A stretch of DNA of 64,000 nt from JAQBQH01 sp035607415 (GCA_035607415.1 DATNAQ010000035.1:1-64000), one strand, 5' to 3'; shown: positions 36,047-46,607, counted from the stretch's first letter. The notes: generated from the letters alone by a model not told the origin. A program made the numbers and translations.

Positions 36047-38446
36047 ACGTGACGGAGCGGCTTCGTCGAGCAGCAGCGTGCAGGCGCCCGCGGGTACGGA
36101 TTCTTCGCGGATGACGCCGCGCTCGTCTGTGACGCCGGTCCGCTGCAGCCCGTCGGGCAGGACGAGACGGTAACCAGCGTCGCCGAGCGGCGCGCCGTCG
36201 AAGTCGACGACGTCGAGCGCGATCCAGTCGGCGGCGGGGGAGGGGCCGGCGCCGGTGGCCGCGCGCTTGGCGGCGGCGCGCACCCAGCGATCTTCGTCAC
36301 GCTCGGCGAGCCGCGCGAGCGAGGTCTTGGCCTTGCCGGCGCGCCCGAGCGCGAGGGCCGCGTTGCCGCGAACCGCCGGGTCGCGATCGTCGACCAGCCG
36401 GGCGAGGTCGTCGGGCGCGCGCCCCAGCCGATAGAGCGCGGCGGCCGCGTTAGCCCGCACCGACGGCGACGACGAATGGAGCGCCTCGGTCAGCGCGGCG
36501 GCCACGGCCGCGGAATGTCCGGAATTCCGGAATTTGCCGAGCGACCAGGCGGCCTCGGCGCGCACCCGCGGATCGCCGTAGTCGCCCGCGAGCATCGAGA
36601 CCAGCGTGCGCGTCGCCGCGTCGCCGCCGATGTCGCCGAGCGCCGTCAGCGCCCGCCCGCGCACGTCGTCGTCGAAGCGCGACTCGACGAGGTGCGCGAG
36701 CCGCGGCACCGCGGCGCGGTCGCCCATGGCGCCGAGCGCGTCGAGCGCCGCCAGCGCCGCCGCGGCGTCGCTGCCCTCGGCGTAGCCGAAGAGCAGCTCG
36801 CGCGCGGTCGCGTCGGGCCGGTGGCGCACGACGCCGCCGAGCGCCACGATCGCCGTCGCGCGCCGATCGGGCGCCGCCGTGCGCACGGCGCGCAGCAAGG
36901 ACGGCGTGGCGCTGCCGTCGGCGACGCGGGCGAGCGCATCGGCCGCCTCGCGCCGCACCCGCCGCTCGTTGCGCCCGAGCGCCCCGACGAGCGGCTCGAC
37001 CGCGCGCCGATCGCCGAGCTGGCCGAGCGCGCGCGCCGCCGCCGCCGCCGTCGCCTCGTCGGACGAGCCGAGCGCGTGCTCGAGCTCGCCGAGCGCCTCC
37101 TTGGCCCCCAGCCGGCCGAGCTCGCCGATGGCCACCACGCGCACGTCGCGCTCGTCGTCGTTGGTGGCGGCCGCCAGCGCCGAGGTGGCGCGCGCATCGG
37201 CGGTCCCGCGCAGCGCCTCGGCGGCGTGACGCCGCACCGTCCCCGACGGCGACGACAGGAGCGACACCAGCGTCACCATCAGCCGATCATCCTGCTTGCC
37301 GTCGTGCTTGCCCGACGCGCGCAGCATGGCGCCGAGCGCGTCGACCACGTTCTCCTCGGGCAGCCGCCCGCGCCCGAGCTCGTCGAGCAGCGCCGGCGTC
37401 GCCGACGCCTGGCCGAGCTCGCGCAGCAGGTCCACGTACAGCCCGGCGCGGTCGGGCTTGGCGTCGCCGAGGTGCGCGCACAAGGGCGCCACCGCGCGCG
37501 CGCCCACGCGCACCAGCGCCTCCTTGGCCGCGGCCTGCAGCTCGTCGTGATCGAGCGCGGCCACCAGCGCCTCGACGCTGTCGGCCGTCCCGATCTGCCC
37601 GAGCGCGAACGCCGCCCGCGCACGCAGCGCATCCGACGGCCCACGCTGCAGCACCTCGACGAGCGGACCGACCGCCCCCTTGGCCTGCAAGCGCCCGAGC
37701 GCGCTCACCGCTTCGGCGCGCACGTCCTCGGCGGGATCCTTGAGCATGCGTACGATCGCCGGCACCGCGCGCGCGTCGCCCATGGCCGCGAGCGCGTCGA
37801 GCGCCGCGGCGCGCACCTCGCGCGTCGGATCGGCGAGCCGCGAGAGCAGCGGCACCACCGCGCGCGCCTCGCGCATGCGTCCGAGCACCTCGGCCGCGCG
37901 CTGCCGCACGCCCGCGGCCTCGTCGTCGAGCCGACCGGTGAGCGCCACCGCCGTGCGCTTGCCGAGCGTCGGCGGCAATCGGCCGAGCGCGACGACCGCC
38001 GCCTCGCGCACCTCGTGCTCGCCGTCGCCGAGCGCGCGCTCCAGCGTCTCGACGGCGCGCACCGCGTCCTTGGTCGGCTCGCCCGCGCCCGATCCGCCGA
38101 GCAGCACCCCCAGCGCCTCCGCCGCCGACGCCCGCAAGTGCGCGTCGGGATCGCCGAGCGCGCCGACCAGGCGCGGCACCGCCTCGAGCACGTGATGGCG
38201 CCCGAGCGAGTCCGCCGCGTGCGCGCGCACGTCGGCATCGGCGTCGCCGAGCGCGAGCAGCAAAAGCGGCTTGGCCTCGTCGCCGGTCCACGCGTCGAGC
38301 TTGTCGACGGCGTCGCGCCGGCGCGAGGCATCGGGCGCCTTCAGCTCGCTCGCCACCGCATCGATGTTGGAGAACAGATCGCCGGCCCACGCGCTCGATG
38401 AGACGAGCGCACACGCGGCAAGAAGCGCGGCGGGCGCGCGGTTCAC
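36044..38446 (-). CDS. large exported HEAT-repeat protein
   Basis: 800 residues from GTG 38446. Signal peptide MNRAPAALLAACALVSSSAWA. Residues about 35-725 are some 20 HEAT/PBS-lyase-type repeats of about 31 residues (for example AVPRLVGALGDPDAHLRASAAEALG, VVPLLSRLADPTREVRAAALDALAAMG). The last 65 residues change to a beta pattern like a carboxypeptidase-regulatory or PEGA-like domain (VDFDGAPLGDAGYRLVLPDG). It is a secreted scaffold with unknown partner. TAGACT lies 6 nt before the start. Confidence 0.85.
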   Translation of the reverse strand: MNRAPAALLAACALVSSSAWAGDLFSNIDAVASELKAPDASRRRDAVDKLDAWTGDEAKPLLLLALGDADADVRAHAADSLGRHHVLEAVPRLVGALGDPDAHLRASAAEALGVLLGGSGAGEPTKDAVRAVETLERALGDGEHEVREAAVVALGRLPPTLGKRTAVALTGRLDDEAAGVRQRAAEVLGRMREARAVVPLLSRLADPTREVRAAALDALAAMGDARAVPAIVRMLKDPAEDVRAEAVSALGRLQAKGAVGPLVEVLQRGPSDALRARAAFALGQIGTADSVEALVAALDHDELQAAAKEALVRVGARAVAPLCAHLGDAKPDRAGLYVDLLRELGQASATPALLDELGRGRLPEENVVDALGAMLRASGKHDGKQDDRLMVTLVSLLSSPSGTVRRHAAEALRGTADARATSALAAATNDDERDVRVVAIGELGRLGAKEALGELEHALGSSDEATAAAAARALGQLGDRRAVEPLVGALGRNERRVRREAADALARVADGSATPSLLRAVRTAAPDRRATAIVALGGVVRHRPDATARELLFGYAEGSDAAAALAALDALGAMGDRAAVPRLAHLVESRFDDDVRGRALTALGDIGGDAATRTLVSMLAGDYGDPRVRAEAAWSLGKFRNSGHSAAVAAALTEALHSSSPSVRANAAAALYRLGRAPDDLARLVDDRDPAVRGNAALALGRAGKAKTSLARLAERDEDRWVRAAAKRAATGAGPSPAADWIALDVVDFDGAPLGDAGYRLVLPDGLQRTGVTDERGVIREESVPAGACTLLLDEAAPSR

Positions 38447-38452
38447 GCCCGA

Positions 38453-38458
38453 AGTCTA
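38453..38458 (-). promoter_or_regulatory. -10-like hexamer TAGACT (minus strand)
   Basis: TAGACT ends exactly 6 nt before GTG 38446 on the minus strand. It is part of the leaderless set and supports the GTG start. Confidence 0.5.
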
Positions 38459-39147
38459 CGACGCGTTACGTCGGCGCGCTACGACGACGAACCGTCCCTC
38501 CAGAGACTTCAGCGAATCCGGCCGGCCTCGCGCGGTCGCCCGCCCGGTGCCGTGCCCCTCGTGAAGTTGCCGTCCGCTTCAGAGTCTTCGCGTGACGAGA
38601 AGTAGCGGCTCAGGTGTTTGCCGCTCCCGCCCTGCGCTTGGCTTCCGTCGGTTTGCGCCGACCTCGGCCCGCACTTCGCGGTCTTCCCTCGTCGTCCCTC
38701 GTCCGCTCGTGCGACCGAGCGGCGATCCTCTCTTGCGGTTCAGCCTTCTTCAGGGTTCCAGCCGGATCGCCTTGCCCGCCTCCACGGGCGCCTCTCCTGG
38801 GTTTTCGGCCCCCCGGCCTCCACGCATTTTCAGCGCAGCACCGGGGACCCTTCGCCGCCCGTCGACGTCCCGCACGAGGAGTTAGCCCGCGCGTTGGCCG
38901 CCGTGCGACGTCTCCTCCCGAGGGGCTTGGCTACCGTCGGCGATGGACGCTTGCGCGCCACCTCTCCTGCGCTTTGTCGCTCGCGGCCGAAGTCGCTTGC
39001 GCCGGCGCTACAGAGTCTCCTTCGCCGTCGGAGCTCGCTTCCTCTTTCGAGGCCGCGATCCCCTTTCGAGGTTCTTGGTTCGTCGTCGTACCGCCCGACG
39101 AAGACGACACTACGCACGTCGCGATCCCGTGGCAAGCGGCTCACACG

Positions 39148-39255
39148 TTGTCCACAGTTGCGGGCCCGCGCGATTGCACTCGGATTGCGCGCGTTTGCCC
39201 TGCGGGCAACAAGCTTCAAAAGTTTTCCCCACGGCCATCCACAGCCTGTGGAAAC
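39148..39255. other. cluster of four DnaA-box-like 9-mers
   Basis: TTGTCCACA (39148-39156, one mismatch to TTATCCACA), TTTTCCCCA (39223-39231), CCATCCACA (39235-39243) and, on the minus strand, GTTTCCACA (39247-39255), each of the last three with two mismatches. The last two face each other around ACAGCCTGT. No replication gene is nearby, so this may be chance or a secondary DnaA site. Confidence 0.3.
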
Positions 39256-39300
39256 CGCGCGCCGGCGCGAGCGATGTCGCGCACTCGCGCCGCCGCGCGC

Positions 39301-39458
39301 GCGCAAACCGGCGTCCGATGCGGCTGAGCGCGATTCAGTCACGGAAGTATCCGGCCCGCGCGCGACTCCACGATCACCGCGCGCAAATCCGTGTGCGACG
39401 CGGTCAAGCGCGATCGAGCGCGCCCAAACCGTGTCCGGCGCGCCCGAGCGAGGGCGAC
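39301..39458 (+). repeat. imperfect direct repeats in 40-bp register
   Basis: 39301-39338 and 39381-39418 agree at 28 of 38 positions (both start GCGCAAA and contain GCGCGAT). A third, weaker copy lies at 39421-39458 (CCCAAACCGTGT, then GAGCGAG). They end 26 bp before the start of the downstream lipoprotein gene. In DNA this GC-rich part of the similarity may be compositional. Confidence 0.35.
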
Positions 39459-39469
39459 GGTCCGCATGT

Positions 39470-39475
39470 TATCCT
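39470..39475 (+). promoter_or_regulatory. -10-like hexamer TATCCT
   Basis: TATCCT ends 9 nt before GTG 39485; no Shine-Dalgarno sequence. Confidence 0.4.
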
Positions 39476-39484
39476 GCGATCGCG

Positions 39485-40120
39485 GTGCGTAACCTCTGTC
39501 TTGCGCTGTTGTTCCTGGCTTCGGCTTGTGGCGACGACACCACCGCGGCGGTCGATCTCGGCGCGCCCGTCGACGATCTCTCAGTCGCCGATTTGTCCGT
39601 CGCCGATCTCGCAGTACCGTCCGACTTCGCTGTCTGCATCATGCCGCCGCCCGACGGGTTCGATACCCCAGTCGACGCGGGAGGCTTCTGCGCCGGGACC
39701 TCCATCGCCGGCACCTGCATCGCCACGTTCTTCGCGCAGCTGTCCGAGTGCTTCGTGCCCAAAGGCTGCTGCCGCCCGAGCGGCGGAGGCAACAGCCATG
39801 GCGTCACCTGGCAATCCGGCGCCGGCTTCTACACCTTCTCGGGCGTTGATGGTGACTACTACGCGGCCCAGAACGTCGCGTGCGCGTTCAGCACGAGTGG
39901 CGGCGTGACGCCGGCGGGAGTCCGCTGGACCCTCCAGGGCGGATCGACGTCGCTCACCATCACCGATGGCACGTACGACGTGACCTGTCCCGACGGCTCG
40001 CACATCAACGTCGGCAACCCGGCGGGACAGTGCGCCGAGCTCGACCGGCTGCTCGCGCCGTTCGCCACCGCGAGCTGTATGTCACCGCCATCGAGTTGCT
40101 GCGTTCCCTACGTCTTCTGA
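39485..40120 (+). CDS. lipoprotein of unknown function
   Basis: 211 residues from GTG 39485. Lipobox LASAC (cysteine 15). An Asp-rich spacer of the form DLSVADLSVADLAVPSD follows, a style of linker also seen in the CBM9-like lipoprotein at 22906. The mature domain (about 55-211) contains ten or so cysteines (CFVPKGCCRPSG, CMSPPSSCC) and beta-prone stretches, probably disulfide-bonded on the cell surface. No family is recognised. Confidence 0.65.
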   Translation: MRNLCLALLFLASACGDDTTAAVDLGAPVDDLSVADLSVADLAVPSDFAVCIMPPPDGFDTPVDAGGFCAGTSIAGTCIATFFAQLSECFVPKGCCRPSGGGNSHGVTWQSGAGFYTFSGVDGDYYAAQNVACAFSTSGGVTPAGVRWTLQGGSTSLTITDGTYDVTCPDGSHINVGNPAGQCAELDRLLAPFATASCMSPPSSCCVPYVF

Positions 40121-40148
40121 GACCCTGGACGCCCGCCAGGTTCGGACT

Positions 40149-40154
40149 TATTGT
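40149..40154 (+). promoter_or_regulatory. -10-like hexamer TATTGT
   Basis: TATTGT ends exactly 6 nt before ATG 40161, consistent with a leaderless message. Confidence 0.45.
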
Positions 40155-40160
40155 GCCTTC

Positions 40161-40445
40161 ATGCCGCTATCCATCGACAAGATCCTGCAGAGCGCCCCGC
40201 AAGTGAAGAAGGACGGCAACGCCTACGTCGTGCCCGAGGAGGTCGACGCGACCGCCTACGTCGCGCTCGGCCAGGAGGTCCTGCAGATCCCGCGCATCAT
40301 GCGCGTCGAGCTGTCGGCGGAGATCGTGTTCGTCACGCACAAGGCGGAGCGGTTCTATTTCGGCGCCGAGCAGGTCGTCGGCTTCCGCTTCGGCGGCCCC
40401 GAGGCGCGCAACAAGCACGCCGGCGCCGGCTTCTTCAAAGCCTAG
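40161..40445 (+). CDS. small conserved-looking protein, unknown function
   Basis: 94 residues without membrane segment, signal peptide or cysteine. It has a regular alternation of beta and charged residues (MRVELSAEIVFVTHKAERFYFGAEQVVGFRFGG) that looks like a compact alpha/beta domain. I cannot name a family. It stands alone between a lipoprotein gene and the opposing HD-phosphodiesterase gene, with a 3-bp gap to the latter. The hexamer upstream supports it as a real transcript. Confidence 0.55.
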   Translation: MPLSIDKILQSAPQVKKDGNAYVVPEEVDATAYVALGQEVLQIPRIMRVELSAEIVFVTHKAERFYFGAEQVVGFRFGGPEARNKHAGAGFFKA

Positions 40446-40448
40446 CCG

Positions 40449-42281
40449 CTACCCCTTCGCCGCCGGCTTTCGGATGGTGCGCGGCCGCGGCTCGTCAGCC
40501 GAGTCGAGGCGCTCCTCGATGAGGATACGCTGCGTGATGCTCGCCTGCTCGACGGGACCCTCGCCCGACGGCGGCCGCTCGCTCGTCGCCGCGTCCGCTA
40601 CCGGCGGCGGCGCGTCGCTCGCCGGCGCCGCTGCCTCGCTCGCCGGCGCCGCTGCCGCCGTCGCCGGCTGGCCGTCGGCCGCCTTCTGCGCCGCGCGCTC
40701 TTCCTTCTGCCACGGATACTCGATGCGCACGTGAAACGAGCTCTTCAGCGTATCGACGAGCGAGTTGCACAGCGCCTTCAAGTCCGACGAGGTCAGCCCC
40801 GACTGATCGAGCTGCCCCAGGCGGAGCTTGCCGAACACGATGCGCTGCACCAGCGACGACAGATCGCGCTCCGACGGTGACTTGAGCGTGCGCGACGCCG
40901 CCTCGACCGCGTCGCAGATGGCCAGGATGCCCGTCTCCTTCGTCTGCGGCGGCAGGCCCGGATAGCGGAACGCCTTCTCCGACAGGCGCTTGGGATTCCC
41001 GAGCTGCTCGTTCTTGTGCCAGAAATATTCGAGCAGCCCGTTGCCGTGGTGCATGTGCATGAAGTCGAGCACCGGCTCGGGGATGCCCGCTCCGCGCCCG
41101 AGGCGGACACCCTCGGTGCAGTGCGCGAAGATCGCGTCCGCCGACACGTCGGGATCGAGCGAGTCGTGCGGCGACGGCTCGCCCGCGTGCAGGTTCTCGA
41201 TGTAGTACTGCGGCGCCGACGACTTGCCGAGATCGTGGTAGTAGGCGCCCACGCGCGTCAGGAGCGCATTGGCGCCGATCGCCGTCGCCGCCAACTCCGC
41301 CATGTTGGCCATCGCCAGCGAGTGCGCCCACGTGCCCGGCGCCTTCTCGGCGATGCGCTTGAGCAGCGGGTTGTTCAGATCGGTCAGCTCGATCAGCTTG
41401 CCGCGCGGCACCTCGCCGAGCGCGCGCTCGAACAGCGGCGCCACCAGCAGCGCGATGACCCCGGCCGCGACGCCGCCGCCGACGGCGCCGATGATCCCCG
41501 ACGACACCAGCGACGTGGTGTCCTCGTCGGGCAGCCGCCCGCGCACGAGGAAGTAGAGCGCGAGGTAGCCGACGCCGGCGAGGAGCCCGCCGCCCATGCC
41601 CGCGGCGACGAGCCCGAACGACTTGCGCGGGAACGACAAGAACATGATGGCGCCGAAGCCTTGCAGCAGGAGCACCATCGCCAGCCCGAGGTCGAACGGG
41701 ATCAGCGACCCGACGAGGAACGAGAGCGCGACCGTGCCGGCGAACGCCACCTGCCGATCGTGATGCACCGCCACCGAGATCGAGAAGGCGCCGATCGGCA
41801 GCCAGTAGGCGCTGAACGGCGTCAACAGGAGATACGCCTTGTACAGCGCCGCCGCCGCGATGAGGCAGCCGAGCATCGTCAGCTGCGTACGCAGCCGCCG
41901 CCCGCGATACCCGAAGTTGCGCAGGTACGACGTGAGCAGCATGCCCAGCATGAAGTAGGCGATCCCGAGGCCGAGGAGCAGACCGAGCGACGGCGGCCGC
42001 CGCCCGACCTCGTAGGCGTCGATGAGGCGCTTGTCGCCGGGATCGATCTTCTCGCCGCGCGCCACCACCAGGCGGCGGTGCTCGATGCGCGCGCCGACGA
42101 GCGTGTCGTGCCACAGCGACGTCTCGGGCAGACGCACGGTGAACACCGCGCGCCCCGACGCGTCCACCGCCGGCCCCGTCCACAGGTCGAACGTCGTCAG
42201 CGGCACCATGATGCCCGCGAACAGCACACTCAAGGCGAAGCCGAGCCACGCTCCAGCCTTGGGCCGATCGCGAATGCGCAT
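40449..42281 (-). CDS. 7TM-HD domain phosphodiesterase (PgpH-like)
   Basis: 610 residues. A first membrane helix (about 14-32), a short external stretch (about 33-92), then six or more helices (about 93-285) and a cytoplasmic HD domain (about 290-500). Ligands visible: HSLAMANMAELAATAIGANALL, GAYYHDLGK (HD), HCTEGVRLGRGAGIPEPVLDFMHMHHG. The layout is that of PgpH, a c-di-AMP phosphodiesterase, though the external domain is much shorter than in Listeria PgpH. With cdaA in the same window a c-di-AMP role is reasonable. The Ala/Pro-rich tail is variable. Confidence 0.85.
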   Translation of the reverse strand: MRIRDRPKAGAWLGFALSVLFAGIMVPLTTFDLWTGPAVDASGRAVFTVRLPETSLWHDTLVGARIEHRRLVVARGEKIDPGDKRLIDAYEVGRRPPSLGLLLGLGIAYFMLGMLLTSYLRNFGYRGRRLRTQLTMLGCLIAAAALYKAYLLLTPFSAYWLPIGAFSISVAVHHDRQVAFAGTVALSFLVGSLIPFDLGLAMVLLLQGFGAIMFLSFPRKSFGLVAAGMGGGLLAGVGYLALYFLVRGRLPDEDTTSLVSSGIIGAVGGGVAAGVIALLVAPLFERALGEVPRGKLIELTDLNNPLLKRIAEKAPGTWAHSLAMANMAELAATAIGANALLTRVGAYYHDLGKSSAPQYYIENLHAGEPSPHDSLDPDVSADAIFAHCTEGVRLGRGAGIPEPVLDFMHMHHGNGLLEYFWHKNEQLGNPKRLSEKAFRYPGLPPQTKETGILAICDAVEAASRTLKSPSERDLSSLVQRIVFGKLRLGQLDQSGLTSSDLKALCNSLVDTLKSSFHVRIEYPWQKEERAAQKAADGQPATAAAAPASEAAAPASDAPPPVADAATSERPPSGEGPVEQASITQRILIEERLDSADEPRPRTIRKPAAKG

Positions 42282-42285
42282 GGTG

Positions 42286-44280
42286 TTACTTCAGGGCCAG
42301 CGAGAACGAGGCGTGGGTCTTCGCGCCGTTGAACTTGGGGAACGTGACGGTCTGCATCTTGCCGAACATGCACGAGGCCATCGCCGAGGAGGTCGAGCCG
42401 TTGACCTTGACCGCCGACACCTGGCCCGAGCCCTTGATGATGAAGTCCATGTCGACGTTGTGCAGCGACGAGTTGCGCCGCCGCTCCTCGGCGATGCAGC
42501 CGACGAGCACGCGGAAGTTCTGCGTCATCACGCGCTGCACGACCGCCTGGTCGAGCGTCTCGTCGCCGCCGCCCTCCGAGGCGTCGCCGAGGTTGGTCAC
42601 GTCGCTGAACTCGTTCTTGCCGTTCTTGTTCTTGTGGCTGCCCGACGACGGACGATGCGGCTTGGGCGCGGGCGGATCGACCTTCATCGAGATCTCGACG
42701 CCCTTCATGAAGTCGTACTCGCCGTCGTGCACGACCTGCTTGACCACCTTGGTCTCGAAGGCGCCGTGCTGCTTGGCGTACCAGAAGGCGAAGCCGCCGC
42801 CGGCCAGGATGACCACGCCGACGAGCGCGAAGATGGTGACCATGCGCCCGCGGAACTTGTTGCGATCGTGCGCTTCCTTGTCGAGGCGCTCCTGCTCGCC
42901 GAGGCGCGCCTCGGCCTCCATCACGATCTGACGGAGCTGCGCGTGATCGCGCACGTGCTGGCGCTGCCCGTTCTCGGTGTCGATGATGACGTGCTCGCCC
43001 TTGATCTTGCCCTGCTCGATCTGCGAGCGGACGTCCTTCATCGAGAAGGGACCGAAGTCGAGCTTGTCCTTCTGGATCAGCCAGCGCTCGTGCGTATCGT
43101 CGACGGCGGAGAGCGCGGCGTCGACGTTGAACGACTTGGGCACCGCGGCCTGCTCCAGCGACGGGCGGCGCGGCTGTTGCGGCGCGGCCTGCGGCGGCGG
43201 CGCCGACGACATCGGCGCTGGCGCCTGCTGTGGCGGCGGCGTCGGCTGCGCGGGCGGCTTCGGCGGCGGAGCCTTCGGCGCGGACGACATGGCCGGCCGC
43301 GGCGGCGGCGTCGGCGTGTTCACCACCGGCATCGGCTGCTTGCGCGCCTGCGGCGCCGCGCCCGGCGGCATGGCGATGGCCGCGGCGGCCTGCGCGTTCG
43401 GCCCGGCGAGATCCGCCGCCAGCGCCGTCTGCAAGGCGTCCTTGAGCGCCTGCGCGTCGGCGTAGCGCTCGTCGGGCTGCGGCTTCAAGCAGGTCTCGAC
43501 GACGGGATCGACCGCCGGCGGCACGCCGGGCGCCGCGACGCTCGGCCGCTCGAACGAATCGGCCGGCGTGCGCCCCGTCAAGAGCTCGAACAGGATGACG
43601 CCGACGGAGTACAGGTCGGCGCGCGCGTCGGCCGACTCCGGCGACGCCATCATCTCCGGCGCCAGCGCGGCCATCGTCCCGGCGGCCACTTGCGCGCGGA
43701 AGTTGTCGAGCGGCTTGAGCGTGCGCGCCAGCCCGAAGTCGGTCAGCTTCACGCGCCCGGCGGAGTTGACCATCACCGAGTCGGGCGTGAGCCCGCCGTG
43801 CACCGTCGCGCCGTGCGCGTACACGAGCGCGTTGCACAAGTGCGCGATGACGTTGTACCCGCCCTTGAGCGAGAAAGCGCGTCCCGAGGCGCGCTTCTTC
43901 TCGAGCATGTCGCGCAGCGTCTGCCCGTCGACGAACTCGCAGGCGAGGTAGGCCACGGGATCGTTGCCCACCTGCGCGCCGAAGAGGCCGTAGGTCGTGG
44001 CGATGTTTTTGTGATCGAGCGTGGCCGCGGTTTGAACCTCCCGCGTCAGCCGCTCCATGGTGGCGCCGTCGGCGATCAGCGCTGGATTGAGCGCCTTGAT
44101 CGTGACCAGCTGTCCGGACGCCATGTCGCGCGCGCGGTAGCTCTCGCCGTAGGGGCTGCGGCCGAGGAACTCCTCGATCTCGTAGCGATCGTTGAGCCTG
44201 ACGCCGTTGGCCAACCGCGCGCCGGTCATTCCGCCGGCAGGTTGGGCCCCACGGCTGGGACCGTCGAACGTCATCTCCAT
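42286..44280 (-). CDS. probable pseudokinase with GYF-like, transmembrane and AgmX-type C-terminal domains
   Basis: 664 residues. Kinase fold at about 30-290 with Gly loop LGRSPYGESY, VTIK lysine, DFGLAR and LAPEMM. The catalytic HRDLKPxN is replaced by HGGLTPDS, so the catalytic Asp and Lys are missing. Then come a Pro/Ala linker (about 300-385), a GYF_2-like domain (WLIQKDKLDFGPFSMKDVRSQIEQG, about 399-450), one membrane helix (VTIFALVGVVILAGGGFAFW, about 487-507) and an AgmX/PglI-type domain (RVLVGCIAEERRR...MASCMFGKMQTVTFPKF). The second ATG (44274) overlaps the TGA of a short upstream frame (ATGA) and may be the true start. It ends 4 bp before the HD gene. Confidence 0.82.
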   Translation of the reverse strand: MEMTFDGPSRGAQPAGGMTGARLANGVRLNDRYEIEEFLGRSPYGESYRARDMASGQLVTIKALNPALIADGATMERLTREVQTAATLDHKNIATTYGLFGAQVGNDPVAYLACEFVDGQTLRDMLEKKRASGRAFSLKGGYNVIAHLCNALVYAHGATVHGGLTPDSVMVNSAGRVKLTDFGLARTLKPLDNFRAQVAAGTMAALAPEMMASPESADARADLYSVGVILFELLTGRTPADSFERPSVAAPGVPPAVDPVVETCLKPQPDERYADAQALKDALQTALAADLAGPNAQAAAAIAMPPGAAPQARKQPMPVVNTPTPPPRPAMSSAPKAPPPKPPAQPTPPPQQAPAPMSSAPPPQAAPQQPRRPSLEQAAVPKSFNVDAALSAVDDTHERWLIQKDKLDFGPFSMKDVRSQIEQGKIKGEHVIIDTENGQRQHVRDHAQLRQIVMEAEARLGEQERLDKEAHDRNKFRGRMVTIFALVGVVILAGGGFAFWYAKQHGAFETKVVKQVVHDGEYDFMKGVEISMKVDPPAPKPHRPSSGSHKNKNGKNEFSDVTNLGDASEGGGDETLDQAVVQRVMTQNFRVLVGCIAEERRRNSSLHNVDMDFIIKGSGQVSAVKVNGSTSSAMASCMFGKMQTVTFPKFNGAKTHASFSLALK

Positions 44281-44378
44281 CTCAAATCCGCTCGCTTACT
44301 CCGGTTCGGCGCATCGAGTCGGCTCGCTGCACTCGCCTGCTGGATGCAAATACCCCTCACCTGCGTGCGCTCGCTCAT
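44281..44378 (-). repeat. dispersed leader element, copy B (before the pseudokinase gene)
   Basis: Same block order as copy A, on the minus strand: ATGAGCGAGCGCACGCAG (44378-44361), GGCGAGTGCAGCGAGCC (44337-44321), CCGGAGTAAGCGAGCGGA (44304-44287). A 35-codon frame opens at 44378 (MSERTQV...) and closes at 44271, overlapping the second ATG of the pseudokinase. Confidence 0.65.
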
Positions 44379-44413
44379 GAGGACCGCCGGCCATCGTACC
44401 GCAGAACGTCCTA

Positions 44414-44883
44414 TTAATGAAGAACGATCGGCAGGGTCTGGGCCTGCGCGATCCACGCCTGGAGGTGCTCGACCGAGGGCGGATTTTCGCTCAGGTGCGA
44501 CTTCGAATTTACTTTAGTAATCTCGTCGTTGAGCTTGGTGGCGTCTTGGGTTTTCAGCTGCGCCACCGTGTGCACCCCGCACGCCGCCAGGAGCCGGGTG
44601 ACATCTGGCCCCACGCCCTTGACGCGCATGACGTCCGCCATCTGGACCCAGCCGTCGAGCGTCTTCTCGGGGATTTTCACGGCCCGGGCCAGCTCCCGGC
44701 GCGCCTTCGGCTCGCCCGCCTTCTCGAGCAGCTGGAAGGTGGTGCCGATGCCCTGGTTCTTGAGCTTGGCCGCGTCGGCGGCCGGGATGACCTGCGGGAT
44801 CTCTTCGAGCGCATAGTTCGACGCGTGCGCGACCGCGGCCAGTGCCACGAGCGCGACGAGCATCGTTCCGATCTTCAGTCTGG

Positions 44884-44887
<4 letters not shown>
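44414..44887 (-). CDS. exported DUF4332 (helix-hairpin-helix-like) protein
   Basis: 157 residues. Signal peptide MTRLKIGTMLVALVALAAVAHA. The mature part has two helix-hairpin-helix-like units of the DUF4332 type: LKNQGIGTTFQLLEKAGEPKARRELARAVKIPEKTLDGWVQMADVMRVKGVGPDVTRLLAACGVHTVAQL. HhH folds usually bind DNA, but here it is exported, so another role is likely. The ATG overlaps the stop of the upstream kinase gene (ATGA). A second Ser/Thr kinase-like gene follows after repeat copy B. Confidence 0.78.
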
Positions 44888-46539
<1,652 letters not shown>

Positions 46540-46595
46540 AGCAAGTGGAAGGCTAGCACAGCCGCAGGGGATTTGCGTGACGCGGCGGCGCCGTT

Positions 46596-46601
46596 TACGG
46601 T
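46596..46601 (+). promoter_or_regulatory. -10-like hexamer TACGGT with TTGCGT -35
   Basis: TACGGT ends exactly 6 nt before ATG 46608, and TTGCGT (46573-46578) lies 17 bp upstream, a usable -35. Confidence 0.5.
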
Positions 46602-46607
46602 GATGGC

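Larger units (their letters stand above)
38459..39484. other. about 1 kb non-coding region
   Basis: The only long gap in the window. All frames give Ser/Arg/Pro-rich or Pro-rich translations without a recognisable domain, and the + strand at 38500-39100 is rich in pyrimidines. Some translations (with PPPRAPLLGF-like strings) resemble peptides I associate with spurious ORFs over non-coding repeats. It holds four degenerate DnaA-box-like 9-mers (39148-39255) and roughly 40-bp imperfect repeats (39301-39458). No tRNA, rRNA or convincing terminator is seen. Confidence 0.6.

Noticed and set aside
39148..39255. Calling the DnaA-box-like cluster the chromosomal origin
   Set aside because: Three of four boxes have two mismatches, no AT-rich unwinding region is evident, and no replication or partition gene is nearby. 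Kept only as a low-confidence feature.
38614..39327. Long open frames in the 1-kb gap
   Set aside because: Three overlapping frames give Ser/Arg/Pro-rich sequence with no family resemblance, no ribosome site and no codon periodicity that I can see.
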